Positions 45,454 to 54,510 of a stretch of 64,000 nt of DNA are shown here, piece after piece. Origin of the DNA: Chitinophagaceae bacterium (GTDB taxonomy: Bacteria; Bacteroidota; Bacteroidia; Chitinophagales; Chitinophagaceae). How positions within the stretch are numbered: position 1 is the stretch's first letter; each line of letters opens with the position of its first letter. Both the position numbers and the translations under genes were made by a program. The notes beneath the pieces were generated by a model. That model was not told the origin of the DNA. It saw nothing but the letters and a program-made list of their open reading frames with translations, and did no database searches. The stretch lies in the NCBI GenBank assembly GCA_016721085.1, contig JADKJI010000063.1, positions 310,001 through 374,000 on the forward strand, read 5' to 3'.

Positions 45454-46728
45454 CTATTTTGAAAGTTTATGTTTCTTGCCAAAATAAAAAAGAGAAATAA
45501 ATGTACCTGCAACGCCTACAACTGCGAAGAAAAGTACAGCAGTAGAATAAAAAGAAACCCAATTAAGCTGTACTTTAAGTATCTCCTTCGACAATACAAC
45601 ACTCATACTACCCAGATAACCCCAGGCATCTGCCAGATATATTAAAAATCCAACGTTGCCAACAATTTTAAAAGAAGCAATCAACCTTTCGAATAAGATA
45701 CAATTGAAAGGAATATAGCCCATGTATAAACCCATACCTACCAATTGCATCCATAAAGCACCATTCAAAAGATTCATCTGAAAAAGAAGCGATGAAATAC
45801 CAGCCAATAAAAAACCTGCTATGATTACTGCATGAGCCCATTGTAATGCCTTGAAATTATTCTTCACTAAAACCAGGAGACTCATTATCGCCAAAACCGC
45901 GATGGATGTTATGGTTTCAGTAGTGGTATATATTGCTGGCTTATTCCCGTAGCCCAATTCGTTCCACATATTCGACATAAAATTATCCCTTATATCTCTC
46001 ATAACTGTAAGGAAAACATAAGTGATGGTTAGCACCAACAAACCCAATCCGAAACGATGAAGTAATACCAGACGACTTTCCTTATTCATCGGCAATCGAA
46101 CAGTCCTTTCAGCTATATCCCTATCATCGGGTAATGGAATTTTTTCCAACAGATAAATAAAGACTAATAATGGCAAGGCAAATACTAATCCAGTAAGAAA
46201 CCCTAGCCATGTTTCATCCACATGCCATGTATCCCTGATCCAAACAGCAACTGAACGGGTAAACCCACCTGCAAATATGAAACTAACGGCCATTGCAGCA
46301 CCAATGAAATCTGTTGTTCTTCTTCCTTCAACATAACTAAATACAATTCCCCACATGAAGCCCAACATGAACCCGTTTACCAATAAGCAAATCATTCCAT
46401 AAGGAGCAGGAACAACGGCAAATAAAAGCAAAGACAACCAGGCAACTCCAACAAGAATCAAACTTGTTTTCCATCGCCCCATTCGTTTCAACTCTGCAAT
46501 AAATTTTATTCCGAAAAACTTACTAAGCATATACCCCACTCCCTGGCTAATAATCAATAAGGTCTGATATCGAATACCCCAATAGTTGATTCCTTCAAAT
46601 GTTGCCACAGTAAATGGTTTACGGTAGGCATACACCGAGGTATAGGTCAGAAAGGCGACTATAGCAATATAAAATGCTGTAAGCAGTTGGCGTTTATCGA
46701 GTGGAGCAGCAGTACTTTTTGCAAGCAT
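45454..46728 (-). CDS. DUF5690-family MFS-type transporter
   Basis: The 424-residue integral membrane protein has about 12 hydrophobic segments and the N-terminal motif VYAYRKPFTVATFEG, reminiscent of organophosphate:phosphate antiporters such as GlpT/UhpT. The 3 to 4 bp gaps on both sides place it firmly in the operon. DUF5690 proteins are seen with TIGR03364 oxidoreductases and PhnX-like hydrolases, so transport of an organophosphonate or a degradation product across the inner membrane is the most reasonable guess. No characterised member is known to me. Confidence 0.82.
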   Translation of the reverse strand: MLAKSTAAPLDKRQLLTAFYIAIVAFLTYTSVYAYRKPFTVATFEGINYWGIRYQTLLIISQGVGYMLSKFFGIKFIAELKRMGRWKTSLILVGVAWLSLLLFAVVPAPYGMICLLVNGFMLGFMWGIVFSYVEGRRTTDFIGAAMAVSFIFAGGFTRSVAVWIRDTWHVDETWLGFLTGLVFALPLLVFIYLLEKIPLPDDRDIAERTVRLPMNKESRLVLLHRFGLGLLVLTITYVFLTVMRDIRDNFMSNMWNELGYGNKPAIYTTTETITSIAVLAIMSLLVLVKNNFKALQWAHAVIIAGFLLAGISSLLFQMNLLNGALWMQLVGMGLYMGYIPFNCILFERLIASFKIVGNVGFLIYLADAWGYLGSMSVVLSKEILKVQLNWVSFYSTAVLFFAVVGVAGTFISLFYFGKKHKLSK

Positions 46729-46731
46729 TTA

Positions 46732-47415
46732 CTAAAGTAATGGAATAAGTTCAGACAAAGAATCAATAATAAAATCAGGTCTATATGTTTCCAATTGAGC
46801 TCTTGTATAAGCACCTGTAGTAACAGCAATTACTTTCCCACAAAGCGCTGCCCTTCCTTCCATCACATCCACTTCTGTATCTCCAACTTTCACAACAGCA
46901 CTGGACTCTGTTATCCCATTCCTTTTCATCAGTTCTTTTATCATATAAGCATGCGGGCGGCCCTCTGCCACCTGATCACTGGAAATGAAGTCATCAATCA
47001 TTTTACCTTTCCCCCATCCCAGTCTTACCAGAATTGTCTGGGTAATAATATCGGTGAACCCTGTATTCAGACAAACCTTTACGCCAGATTTTCTTAAAGA
47101 AGTAAAAACCTCTTCAGCAAAAGGAAGCGGCGCCAATTCTTTATCATTCTCATAAAAAGAAACCATATTCCTTGTAAAGCTATCATGAATTTTTTCAACC
47201 AGTCCTACATGTTCTGTAGTAGCTCCTGGACGATATAATTCAAGCAAACTTTTTACTGCATCAATCTTTCGCCAACCCATCACCTTATTCACATCATCTA
47301 CAGTAACCTCAATATCGTATTCCAGAAAAGCTTGTTGAAATGTTTCTGCAATATTCCCTTTATCCTTTACTGTAGTGCCTGCAATATCAAACACTACCAT
47401 TTTTGTATGCATCAT
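46732..47415 (-). CDS. PhnX-like HAD hydrolase (phosphonatase-like)
   Basis: The 227-residue protein belongs to the HAD superfamily. Motif I is FDIAGTTV with Asp10 as nucleophile, close to the FDWAGTTV of phosphonoacetaldehyde hydrolase. The cap domain has VMGWRKIDAV, placing Lys50 40 residues after the nucleophile; in PhnX the Schiff-base Lys lies at the corresponding place in MGxxKxDH. Motif II is NTGF and motif III/IV is VVKVGDTEVDVMEGRAA. It is likely to cleave the C-P bond of phosphonoacetaldehyde or a similar aldehyde, but the related TIGR03351 group is not well characterised. Alternative start: ATG at 47412. Confidence 0.85.
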   Translation of the reverse strand: MMHTKMVVFDIAGTTVKDKGNIAETFQQAFLEYDIEVTVDDVNKVMGWRKIDAVKSLLELYRPGATTEHVGLVEKIHDSFTRNMVSFYENDKELAPLPFAEEVFTSLRKSGVKVCLNTGFTDIITQTILVRLGWGKGKMIDDFISSDQVAEGRPHAYMIKELMKRNGITESSAVVKVGDTEVDVMEGRAALCGKVIAVTTGAYTRAQLETYRPDFIIDSLSELIPLL

Positions 47416-47419
47416 ACCA

Positions 47420-47997
47420 TTAGTTTTTTCGAGTTTGTAAGTGTTGTATAATCATATTCCGAATGTCTTCAAGATCAGACACAGGCTGATGTTCAATCTT
47501 TGCAGCCTCATCCCATAACCTCATTTTTATAATCAGATCGAACAAAGGATATTTCTCAAATGCTTCCGCCTCATCTTTTTCCATTCTGCCACCTTGATAT
47601 TCGAGCGTTTTTTTACTGGCATCAGACAATTGTGCATAGTAATTGGGATCTTTCCAGGTGAGATAGCGTTTTGCCTCCACATGTGATTCCACCAGGCGAA
47701 TTAATTTCTGAGAGAAACCGCGATCTTTTAGTAAAAAGCTCCAACTTCTTCATGGTCTTTTATTCCAAATCCATCCATTTCATTATCTCCGGTAGCAGCT
47801 TCACAGATATGGCCTATATCATGAAGGAAAGCAGCCAATATCACTTCTTCTTCAAATCCCTCCTGTTTGGCCAATTCAGCTGCCTGATACATATGTTCGA
47901 GTTGCGTTACTTTTTCGCCAGCATATTCAGAACCACCATGAGCTTTGAAAAGCTGAATGATTTCATCTGCAATAGCAGTAGCTTGAGTTAAATTCAT
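47420..47997 (-). pseudogene. PhnZ-like HD-domain oxygenase with a one-base frameshift
   Basis: The first frame (47728-47997) and second frame (47420 to about 47735) join to a ~192-residue HD protein when one T is added to the T5 run at 47733-47737 (GAFLLKDRGF). The residues expected of PhnZ are present: Tyr25 and Glu28 in EYAGEKVTQLEH, His35, His59-Asp60 in AFLHDIGH, His82 in KDHEEVG, His in VESHVEAKRYL, and Asp in MRLWDEAAK. PhnZ is a diiron oxygenase that cleaves hydroxylated aminophosphonates to phosphate. The partner PhnY dioxygenase is not in the window. The gene lies 4 bp before the PhnX-like gene. It is probably functional and mis-sequenced. Confidence 0.85.
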
Positions 47998-48027
47998 AAT
48001 GAAATACTTTTTAAATTATATCCCGTC

Positions 48028-50067
48028 TCAAAAAGAGATTTTACAATTCATCCATCCACTTCTGCCATATCCGTTTACTCCACTACCATGTGTCCTGTAA
48101 TCCTCATTCATCAGATTCTGCAGTCCAACTCCTACTTCAAGATGTTTCCATGAAATACCACTATATAGATTTATTACATTCCAGCCCGGCGTACCACCTA
48201 TCGGAATCCTGTTATCATCCTTATCTCCTTGTGCCAGTCTTGATTGCTTTTGAGCAGAAACCCATTCGCCGGTTATGAACCAATTGTTCTTTTTATAAGT
48301 TGTAGAAAACCGACCGTTTAAGTGGTGGAATACGACGCATGGGCTCCTTACGTGTCAGATTCTGCCCGAATGTATAACTGACAGCGCCATAAAAAGAAAA
48401 ACCTCCAGCAGGCATCCATCTTGCTTCTATCTCTGTTCCTTTTACATAAGCCTCTTCAATATTCTCCTTTTCATAAACAGGATAACCATTTATCACTTGT
48501 CCATCCCTTTTTACTCTTGCAATGATATTGCTCAGATCCATATAATAAAGGGCAGCTGATAGAGATAATTTTTGACCACTATATTTATACCCTGCTTCAT
48601 AATTCAACGATTTCTCAGGCTTAAGGTCGTATGCTGGAACCTCATACCTGAAATCCACAATACCTAATGTTCCCATATCATCAATATTAGGAGCCCTGTA
48701 GGAATTATTAAACGATACGTAAATATGATGATTCGCTTTAATTGAATATAATACAGAAGCTTCCCCTACAAGTGCCGAAGGCTTTAGGTGCACTTCTCCC
48801 AACGTAGTATCTTTTATATGTATTGAAAAAGAGTTATATCGGAGTCCGGCTTCAAACCTGAATTTTCCTGTTCGTAAATGATGAAGGGAATAAACCGATA
48901 AGCTTGAATATCTTGAATCGTCGGGATACAAACCGCGTTTAGCACTTGAACTATTGTTTGTAATATCGATATCTGAGCGGGTGCTGTTTACATTATCATG
49001 ATAAAACTCGATCCCGGCATTTGCTGTCCACACTTTTGAAAATACTGAATTCATATCTAAGGAAGCTCCGAGAGTTCTTATGACATCCTTTTCTTTCCGA
49101 AGAATAGTTGAATTATTTTTTCTGCTATTCCTTCCTTCCGCCATATACTGATAAGAGAGGGTGGCTTCAATTGACCTTGCAATTGCTGAATTACTATTAA
49201 CGTTATTTACTTTCAAATAACTAAGCGAACGTTGCTGAGGATCCATTTCATTAACAGCGTAATTTTCCAATACCACCTTATGAAATACAGGAACATGATG
49301 CTGGAATACGGATTGATGGGCTGCAGTTAGCTGAGTATTCTCCGCAAGCTTCCATTTCAACTTTCCATCAAAAGCCTGTTCATCATATCCTGAAGGCGTT
49401 TGCTTTCCTGTTGTATCTCCTCCAATGATATCCCCGAATTTTCGAATGGTAACGCCCGTACTGAAAGCAAATTTCTCAGCAGCATAGGTTCCTTCTGCAC
49501 GTACTGTCTTGTCCATATCACCAGTCATATATCTAACCAAACCTGAACCATGCCATTGCGGTTTACCTAATACAAACGCAGGTTCCTTTGTCAGTACCTG
49601 AATAACACCTCCAATAGCATCACTTCCATATTGAACAGAACCTTTGCCTTTTGCTACCTCTATTGATCCAACTGAAAAAGCATCGATCGTATTCAAATAC
49701 TGGTTAGGACCAAATCTAAATGTTGAATTATTTAATCGGATGCCGTCGACCAAAACCAATACCTGATTTCCTGTAGTACCTCTTAAGAATGGCGAGCCAC
49801 CACCATGATTGGTCTTTTGCACAAACACACCATTGATCTGCTGTAAGGCTTCAGGAACTGTTCTTGAACCGGTATTGATAACTCTTGAATAATCGAGTGA
49901 ATGTACAGTGCGGCTACATACTTTGTCTTGACCTTGTCACGGAAAGCAGTAACCACTACTTTCTCCATCTCCTTTAACTTCATGGTGTCGCTTGATTGTT
50001 GCGCAAAACCTGCAAATCCAAAAGTGGACAAGGAAATTAACAGAAATAATCTCAGGCTATTATTCAT
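48028..50067 (-). pseudogene. TonB-dependent receptor of the phosphonate-type operon, two frameshifts
   Basis: The start at 50067 (MNNSLRLFLLISLSTFGFAGFAQ) overlaps the previous stop by 8 bp. The N-terminal part has the TonB-box-like MEKVVVTAFRDKVKTKYVAA. At about 49907 one C is missing (CC to C); beyond it VHSLDYSRVINTGSRTVPEAL and the plug continue, then the main frame 48293-49828 (GGGSPFLRGTTGNQVLVLVDGIRLNN and the barrel). At 48317-48319 an extra A shifts the frame again; without it the protein reads IPPLNGRFSTTYKKNNWF and ends at 48028 (GWMNCKISF). The barrel is otherwise complete at ~680 residues. Its position suggests uptake of an organophosphorus nutrient. Confidence 0.85.
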
Positions 50068-52782
50068 CTCCTCCTTTTTGTTGTTTATAGTGTTCTTTTC
50101 GTTGGTCATCTTCGTCATCCATTTCAGGACCTTTCATTATTTTTTTCCAGTCGATACTTCTGTTGTATCGGCTCATTGCTTTTTGTGGATCAAATACCCG
50201 CTTATCAGGAAATTCAAGAGTATATGGAGTGAAGTCGGGTTTGTCAGTAAAGAAATCACTCAATAAACTCGCAGTAACATCATATTGGTTTACACATATC
50301 TCACACCAAGAATATTATATACCACTTTTAATATGGAACCAAAATTAGCATGAGTATGTGACACATAGCCTCTTTTTACATAAGGACCGGCCATCATTAA
50401 AATACTTCTATGCGCATCAATATGATCTACTCCACCCTGAGGATCATCTTCTGTAATAATCACCAACATGTTTTTCCAATAGGGTGTTCTTGAAAGAAAA
50501 TGAAGGATTCTTCCTAATGCCAGATCATTATCGGCCATATAAGAATGTGCATACGGATACCCATCCTTAGGCCTTACACCTGCTCCATGATCATTGGGCA
50601 ATTGTAATGCTATTAGTCCCGGCATCTTTTCTTTTCCTTTCAACCATTTTTTGGTGAATTCAGATTCAAATTGCTCCATTCTAAACTGGTCAGGAATATT
50701 AGTGTTGAAGCCTGCATAGTTATGACTTGTCTTACTCCATAGTGCTTTCTGCATTGGCACCATCACTCCATGTGAGGCACCCGTTGCCGTATCCATCCAT
50801 TCTTCTCTTACATGGGCAGTTTCATTCGCCTCTCCGAAATTATAGAAGGGCACTCCTTTTCTTTCCAAAGCTTCCCAAAGTCCGCCTATCTCTGCATAAT
50901 CTTCCGGATCCATACTTCCTGTTGAACCAGGAAAACGACGACCAGGGGCAGCAGAAAAAACCTTTGCTGTTTTATCTACACTTGAATTGGTTTCTACCCA
51001 CTCATTAGGAATTACGCCTACCATCCAATGATGCCCATGAATCGAAGCATCACTATCACAATAAAAATTATCACAATGACTGAAACGCTTGGCAATTTTG
51101 TGATGATTGGGCATTATGTTGGCGTTACGTATAGTATCCTTCTTTGTTGTAACTGTAACTCCCATTCCATAACGTGCCAGACTACTATCTCCCACTCCAT
51201 TTTTTAACTGACCTAAAATTTCATCATAAGTGCGATTCTCTTTTGTTATGTAAACGATATACTTAATTGGAGATTCATGCATACCAGGTAATACAGGCAA
51301 TGGATTTTTCTTATCATCTTTTATCTGTACACGCTTAAAAGTATTATCAAGAGACTGTTTAGTATATGCAGCCAATGATGATTCATCTGGAAAAGGAATC
51401 CGTTGAAACAAACCCAACTGGATATCTCCTATATATGTTCCTGCCGGGGGACTTACAAATCCCTTACCACCATTAGGTCCTGCTCCATAGCCTCTGCAAC
51501 TGATAACATATAACTCTTTTTCATCCGCAGAAAGTTGCACTCTTGCCGGGCCCCAACCTGTTGGAATCAATCCTTTCGTAACCTTTGTTGCTACATCAAT
51601 AACGGCCACAGCGTTAAACCCAAGTAATGCCACATAGAGGGTTTTCTCATCTTTGCTTAGTGAAATACCAAATGGAATAAGACCCCTGTAATGATCCAGA
51701 AGAGAGTCAACTTTTATTTGTATGTGATCAACAATTTTTCGGTTCTTATAATCAATTACAGAAATATTGTCGTTAGTAGCGTTTGTAATGTAAGCGAAGC
51801 GGGTGCCGATTGCAATTGAGTTGGGACTGGCACCACCAACTACTTCGGCCTCTTCAATCATTTCACCAATCTGAAGACCCGTCTTGAATTTATCTACTAC
51901 AGTATTGTTATCCAGATCGATCGTATATACGCTCATAGCTTCAGGCGCATGAGGACTGCCTACCCCGGGAATTTTCCTTCCTTCCACTTCTGTACCCTCT
52001 CTTGATTCTTTTGTATCGTTCCCATATGGATGCCAGGGTATCATCAGGGAATCGTAATTTTTTGGATTGGCTCCTTCAATAAGAGGATATTCATACATTC
52101 CTACATTCGAAACGAAGGCCAGTTTTTTATCGGGGGAAAGGGCGATGCCGAAAGGTAGCCTTCCCACTTTTATGGAGGCGGTAATTTTTTGTGTGGCTAC
52201 ATCTATCCTTACCATCCTGAAATTTCCTCTGTCGAGAACCAATAATTCATTCTTGTCCTTATTCAATAATAAGTCGGAGGTAAAACTATCATCATAAACA
52301 GTTCCCTGGAATGCTCCATTAAGGGAAATGGAATCGGTGCGTTTCATCTTTTCCAGATCATAAACAATAACAGCTCCTATATCGCCACCACTGAGGTAAA
52401 CGCTTTTTGAATCGGGTGTAAATGCAACACCCAAATAGGAACCTTTGGTGAAAGGAGAAACAATTTTACCATCATAAGATGGCACTCTTACAGATTGAAG
52501 GGAATTTAATTCAATAATCGTAAAAACGCCGTCGTGAAGCGTCACCGCCTTCTTTCCATCAGGAGAAATGGCCATGCCAAAAGGGTCGTGTGTAATTCTA
52601 ACTGTATTTCCGGCAGGGGTCACATATCTGCCACTGGGCAATACTGATACTCCATTGGGTTTAATACTTGCATACTCCTTTTCACCCGGAACGGTAAGAA
52701 TAGTTACCGGTTGTTGGGCTTGTAACGATTGAGACAGGAACAAAACAAACGAAAACCGAAAGAGATGCAAAAAATTCTTCAT
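50060..52782 (-). pseudogene. YncE-type propeller/alkaline-phosphatase-fold phosphoesterase fusion, frameshifted near the end
   Basis: The start at 52782 (MKNFLHLFRFSFVLFLSQSLQAQ) gives a signal peptide. Residues ~25-480 form a YVTN-type beta-propeller (VTPAGNTVRITHDPFGMAISPDGKKAV in two parts, FVSNVG, AYITNATNDNISVIDYKN). Residues ~490-830 are a phosphoesterase of the acid phosphatase/phospholipase C superfamily: YIVYITKENRTYDEILG, NIMPNHHKIAKRF, ITEDDPQGGVDHIDAHRSIL. The frame stops at 50290 after GVRYV; an extra GT at 50292-50296 seems to be the cause, since NQYDVTASLLSDFFTDKPDF and the rest continue to 50060. It is the first gene of the operon and may release phosphate or phosphonate outside the inner membrane. 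Confidence 0.82.
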
Positions 52783-52819
52783 GGCAAATAATTCTGGACT
52801 CTGGAAAGTTAACAAAAAA

Positions 52820-52845
52820 GGGGCGGAGCCTGGAAAAGCCCCGCC
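52820..52845 (-). terminator. Intrinsic terminator after susD
   Basis: On the minus strand a GC-rich stem (ggcgggg paired with ccgcccc) is followed by a T6 run. It separates the SusC/SusD genes from the downstream phosphonate-type operon, which should therefore have its own promoter or depend on read-through. Confidence 0.75.
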
Positions 52846-52894
52846 GCTAAATTAAACTGCTTAGTTGCTCTTGATTGCTTGTCTTAGAAAATTC

Positions 52895-54472
52895 TTATTT
52901 GATGATCCACATCTTCGAATTGATATTATCATTTCCACCATACTGACTTTGAACAGCGGCAGTATAGTTATCCTTATTGGTAGAAAGCTCACTTGAAGGA
53001 TACTGGAAACGCAAAGGAATTACACCACTGTTTCCAACACCAGCACCAGTAAGGAAAGTTGGAACACCTGTACGGCGCCATTGGTAATAAGCTTCATAGC
53101 CTGAATTACGGGCAAATGCCAGGTATTTTTGTGTGAGGATCTGAGTAAGTCCAGTTGCATTGTTACCCGCATATTTCACAGCCGGCTGGTTGAAATAAGT
53201 AGCGAAGCTGAAGTTCACTGAATAGTTGATATAGTCGCCAGGAGCGGTTCCTTTAAGGAAGCTCACTGTATTTGCACCATCAACTACACCATAGAAAGAA
53301 AAACTGGCTTTCACCCCTTTCTGGTACCAATCATCAGCATTACCTGCAATCCAGCCCCTGTTTATGGCTTCAGCAATATTGAAGCACATTTCAGGATAAG
53401 CGATAATGAATGTGTTTTCACCAGTATAACCATCATAATAACGCTTTCTTCCGATTGGTGAATACAAACCAGCTACTACTTTACCACCCATAGTACTCAC
53501 GTCTTCACCATTGCTGGCTCCAACAAAAGATCGGAAATCAGTATCAGGAAAACCAAGGGCTCTTGCAGGATCAGCCACTTTCATTGCCCTAAGGTCACTA
53601 AGGCTTGTCAGTGTGTTTAGCCATGTAGCTGCAACACAAAGACGAAGCGCATCAAAACCAAAGTTGTCTTTGTTATTAGGATATTTGTTGTAATTGGCAT
53701 TGTACACAAATTCCAGGTTATCCGACATATCAGTCATAATTGGATACTTAACCGGATTACCTATAACATCAGCGAATTTCTGTTTGATAGCAAGATCCGC
53801 ATCAGCATCATGCTTACTCAAATGAATCAGCAAACGGAGCTTAAAGGTATTCACTACCTTTTGCCATTGCTTCAATGCTGTCAATGGATCTTTTGCATTG
53901 CTTATTCTTTCCTGATAAAAGAAATCACCAAGAAGTGATGTATTGGACGAAGCAATTAATGCTGTCAATTGGGTATTCGCTTCTTCCAGTAACTGTAAAG
54001 ACTGCTTAAATACATCTTTCTGGCTATCATACTTTGGAGTCTGATTTTCGATTCCCTGCAAAGCTTCGCTCATTGGAATATCACCCACCTTCAAACTCAT
54101 ATTTACAAAGAAATAGGCTTTGAAGAATTTGGCTAAAGCAGAATAGGGATTATTCTCTCCGGAAGCTTTAACAGCTTCCTTTTCCATTGCCACTACATTA
54201 CGTAAGGTTCCGAAATTAAAATCAGTAGCACCAGTCCAATATTCATTGGTACCGTAGTAAGTATAAGAAGATAAAGTAAACTGACAGAACTTATCCTCAT
54301 CATCACCAGGATAAACTGGCATGTCATTCAGTACCTGACGAAGTAATAAATAAGCGGGTACACTTGTTGGCAGATTCGGGTTATTGGTATAGTCGTCGAA
54401 CTGCTTTTTACAGCCAGATCCTATCAGTACCACCAGTACCATCAGGATCGAGTATATTGAATGTTTTTTCAT
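52895..54472 (-). CDS. SusD/RagB-family outer-membrane nutrient-binding lipoprotein
   Basis: The 525-residue product has a lipobox with Cys21 (VVLIGSGCKKQF), so it is a surface lipoprotein. The body is of the SusD-like_2 type: NPNLPTSVPAYLLL at the N-terminus, helical TPR-like segments (SALAKFFKAYFFVNMSLKVGDIPM) and the C-terminal QKYLAFARNSGYEAYYQWRRTGVPTF in two pieces, followed by IPLRFQYPSSE. It forms a lid on the SusC transporter encoded 38 bp upstream. The ligand may be oligosaccharide, peptide or other; no glycoside hydrolase is nearby, so a glycan is not assured. Confidence 0.92.
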   Translation of the reverse strand: MKKHSIYSILMVLVVLIGSGCKKQFDDYTNNPNLPTSVPAYLLLRQVLNDMPVYPGDDEDKFCQFTLSSYTYYGTNEYWTGATDFNFGTLRNVVAMEKEAVKASGENNPYSALAKFFKAYFFVNMSLKVGDIPMSEALQGIENQTPKYDSQKDVFKQSLQLLEEANTQLTALIASSNTSLLGDFFYQERISNAKDPLTALKQWQKVVNTFKLRLLIHLSKHDADADLAIKQKFADVIGNPVKYPIMTDMSDNLEFVYNANYNKYPNNKDNFGFDALRLCVAATWLNTLTSLSDLRAMKVADPARALGFPDTDFRSFVGASNGEDVSTMGGKVVAGLYSPIGRKRYYDGYTGENTFIIAYPEMCFNIAEAINRGWIAGNADDWYQKGVKASFSFYGVVDGANTVSFLKGTAPGDYINYSVNFSFATYFNQPAVKYAGNNATGLTQILTQKYLAFARNSGYEAYYQWRRTGVPTFLTGAGVGNSGVIPLRFQYPSSELSTNKDNYTAAVQSQYGGNDNINSKMWIIK

Positions 54473-54510
54473 TTTACTGTAGTATTTATTAAAACAGATT
54501 GAAATATTAA

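Noticed and set aside
50060..50263. Independent 67-residue small gene
   Set aside because: It is the C-terminus of the propeller-phosphoesterase in a shifted frame; the joined sequence reads GVRYVNQYDVTASLLSDFF.
49901..50266. 121-codon plus-strand open frame
   Set aside because: Antisense across the TonB receptor start and the phosphoesterase end.
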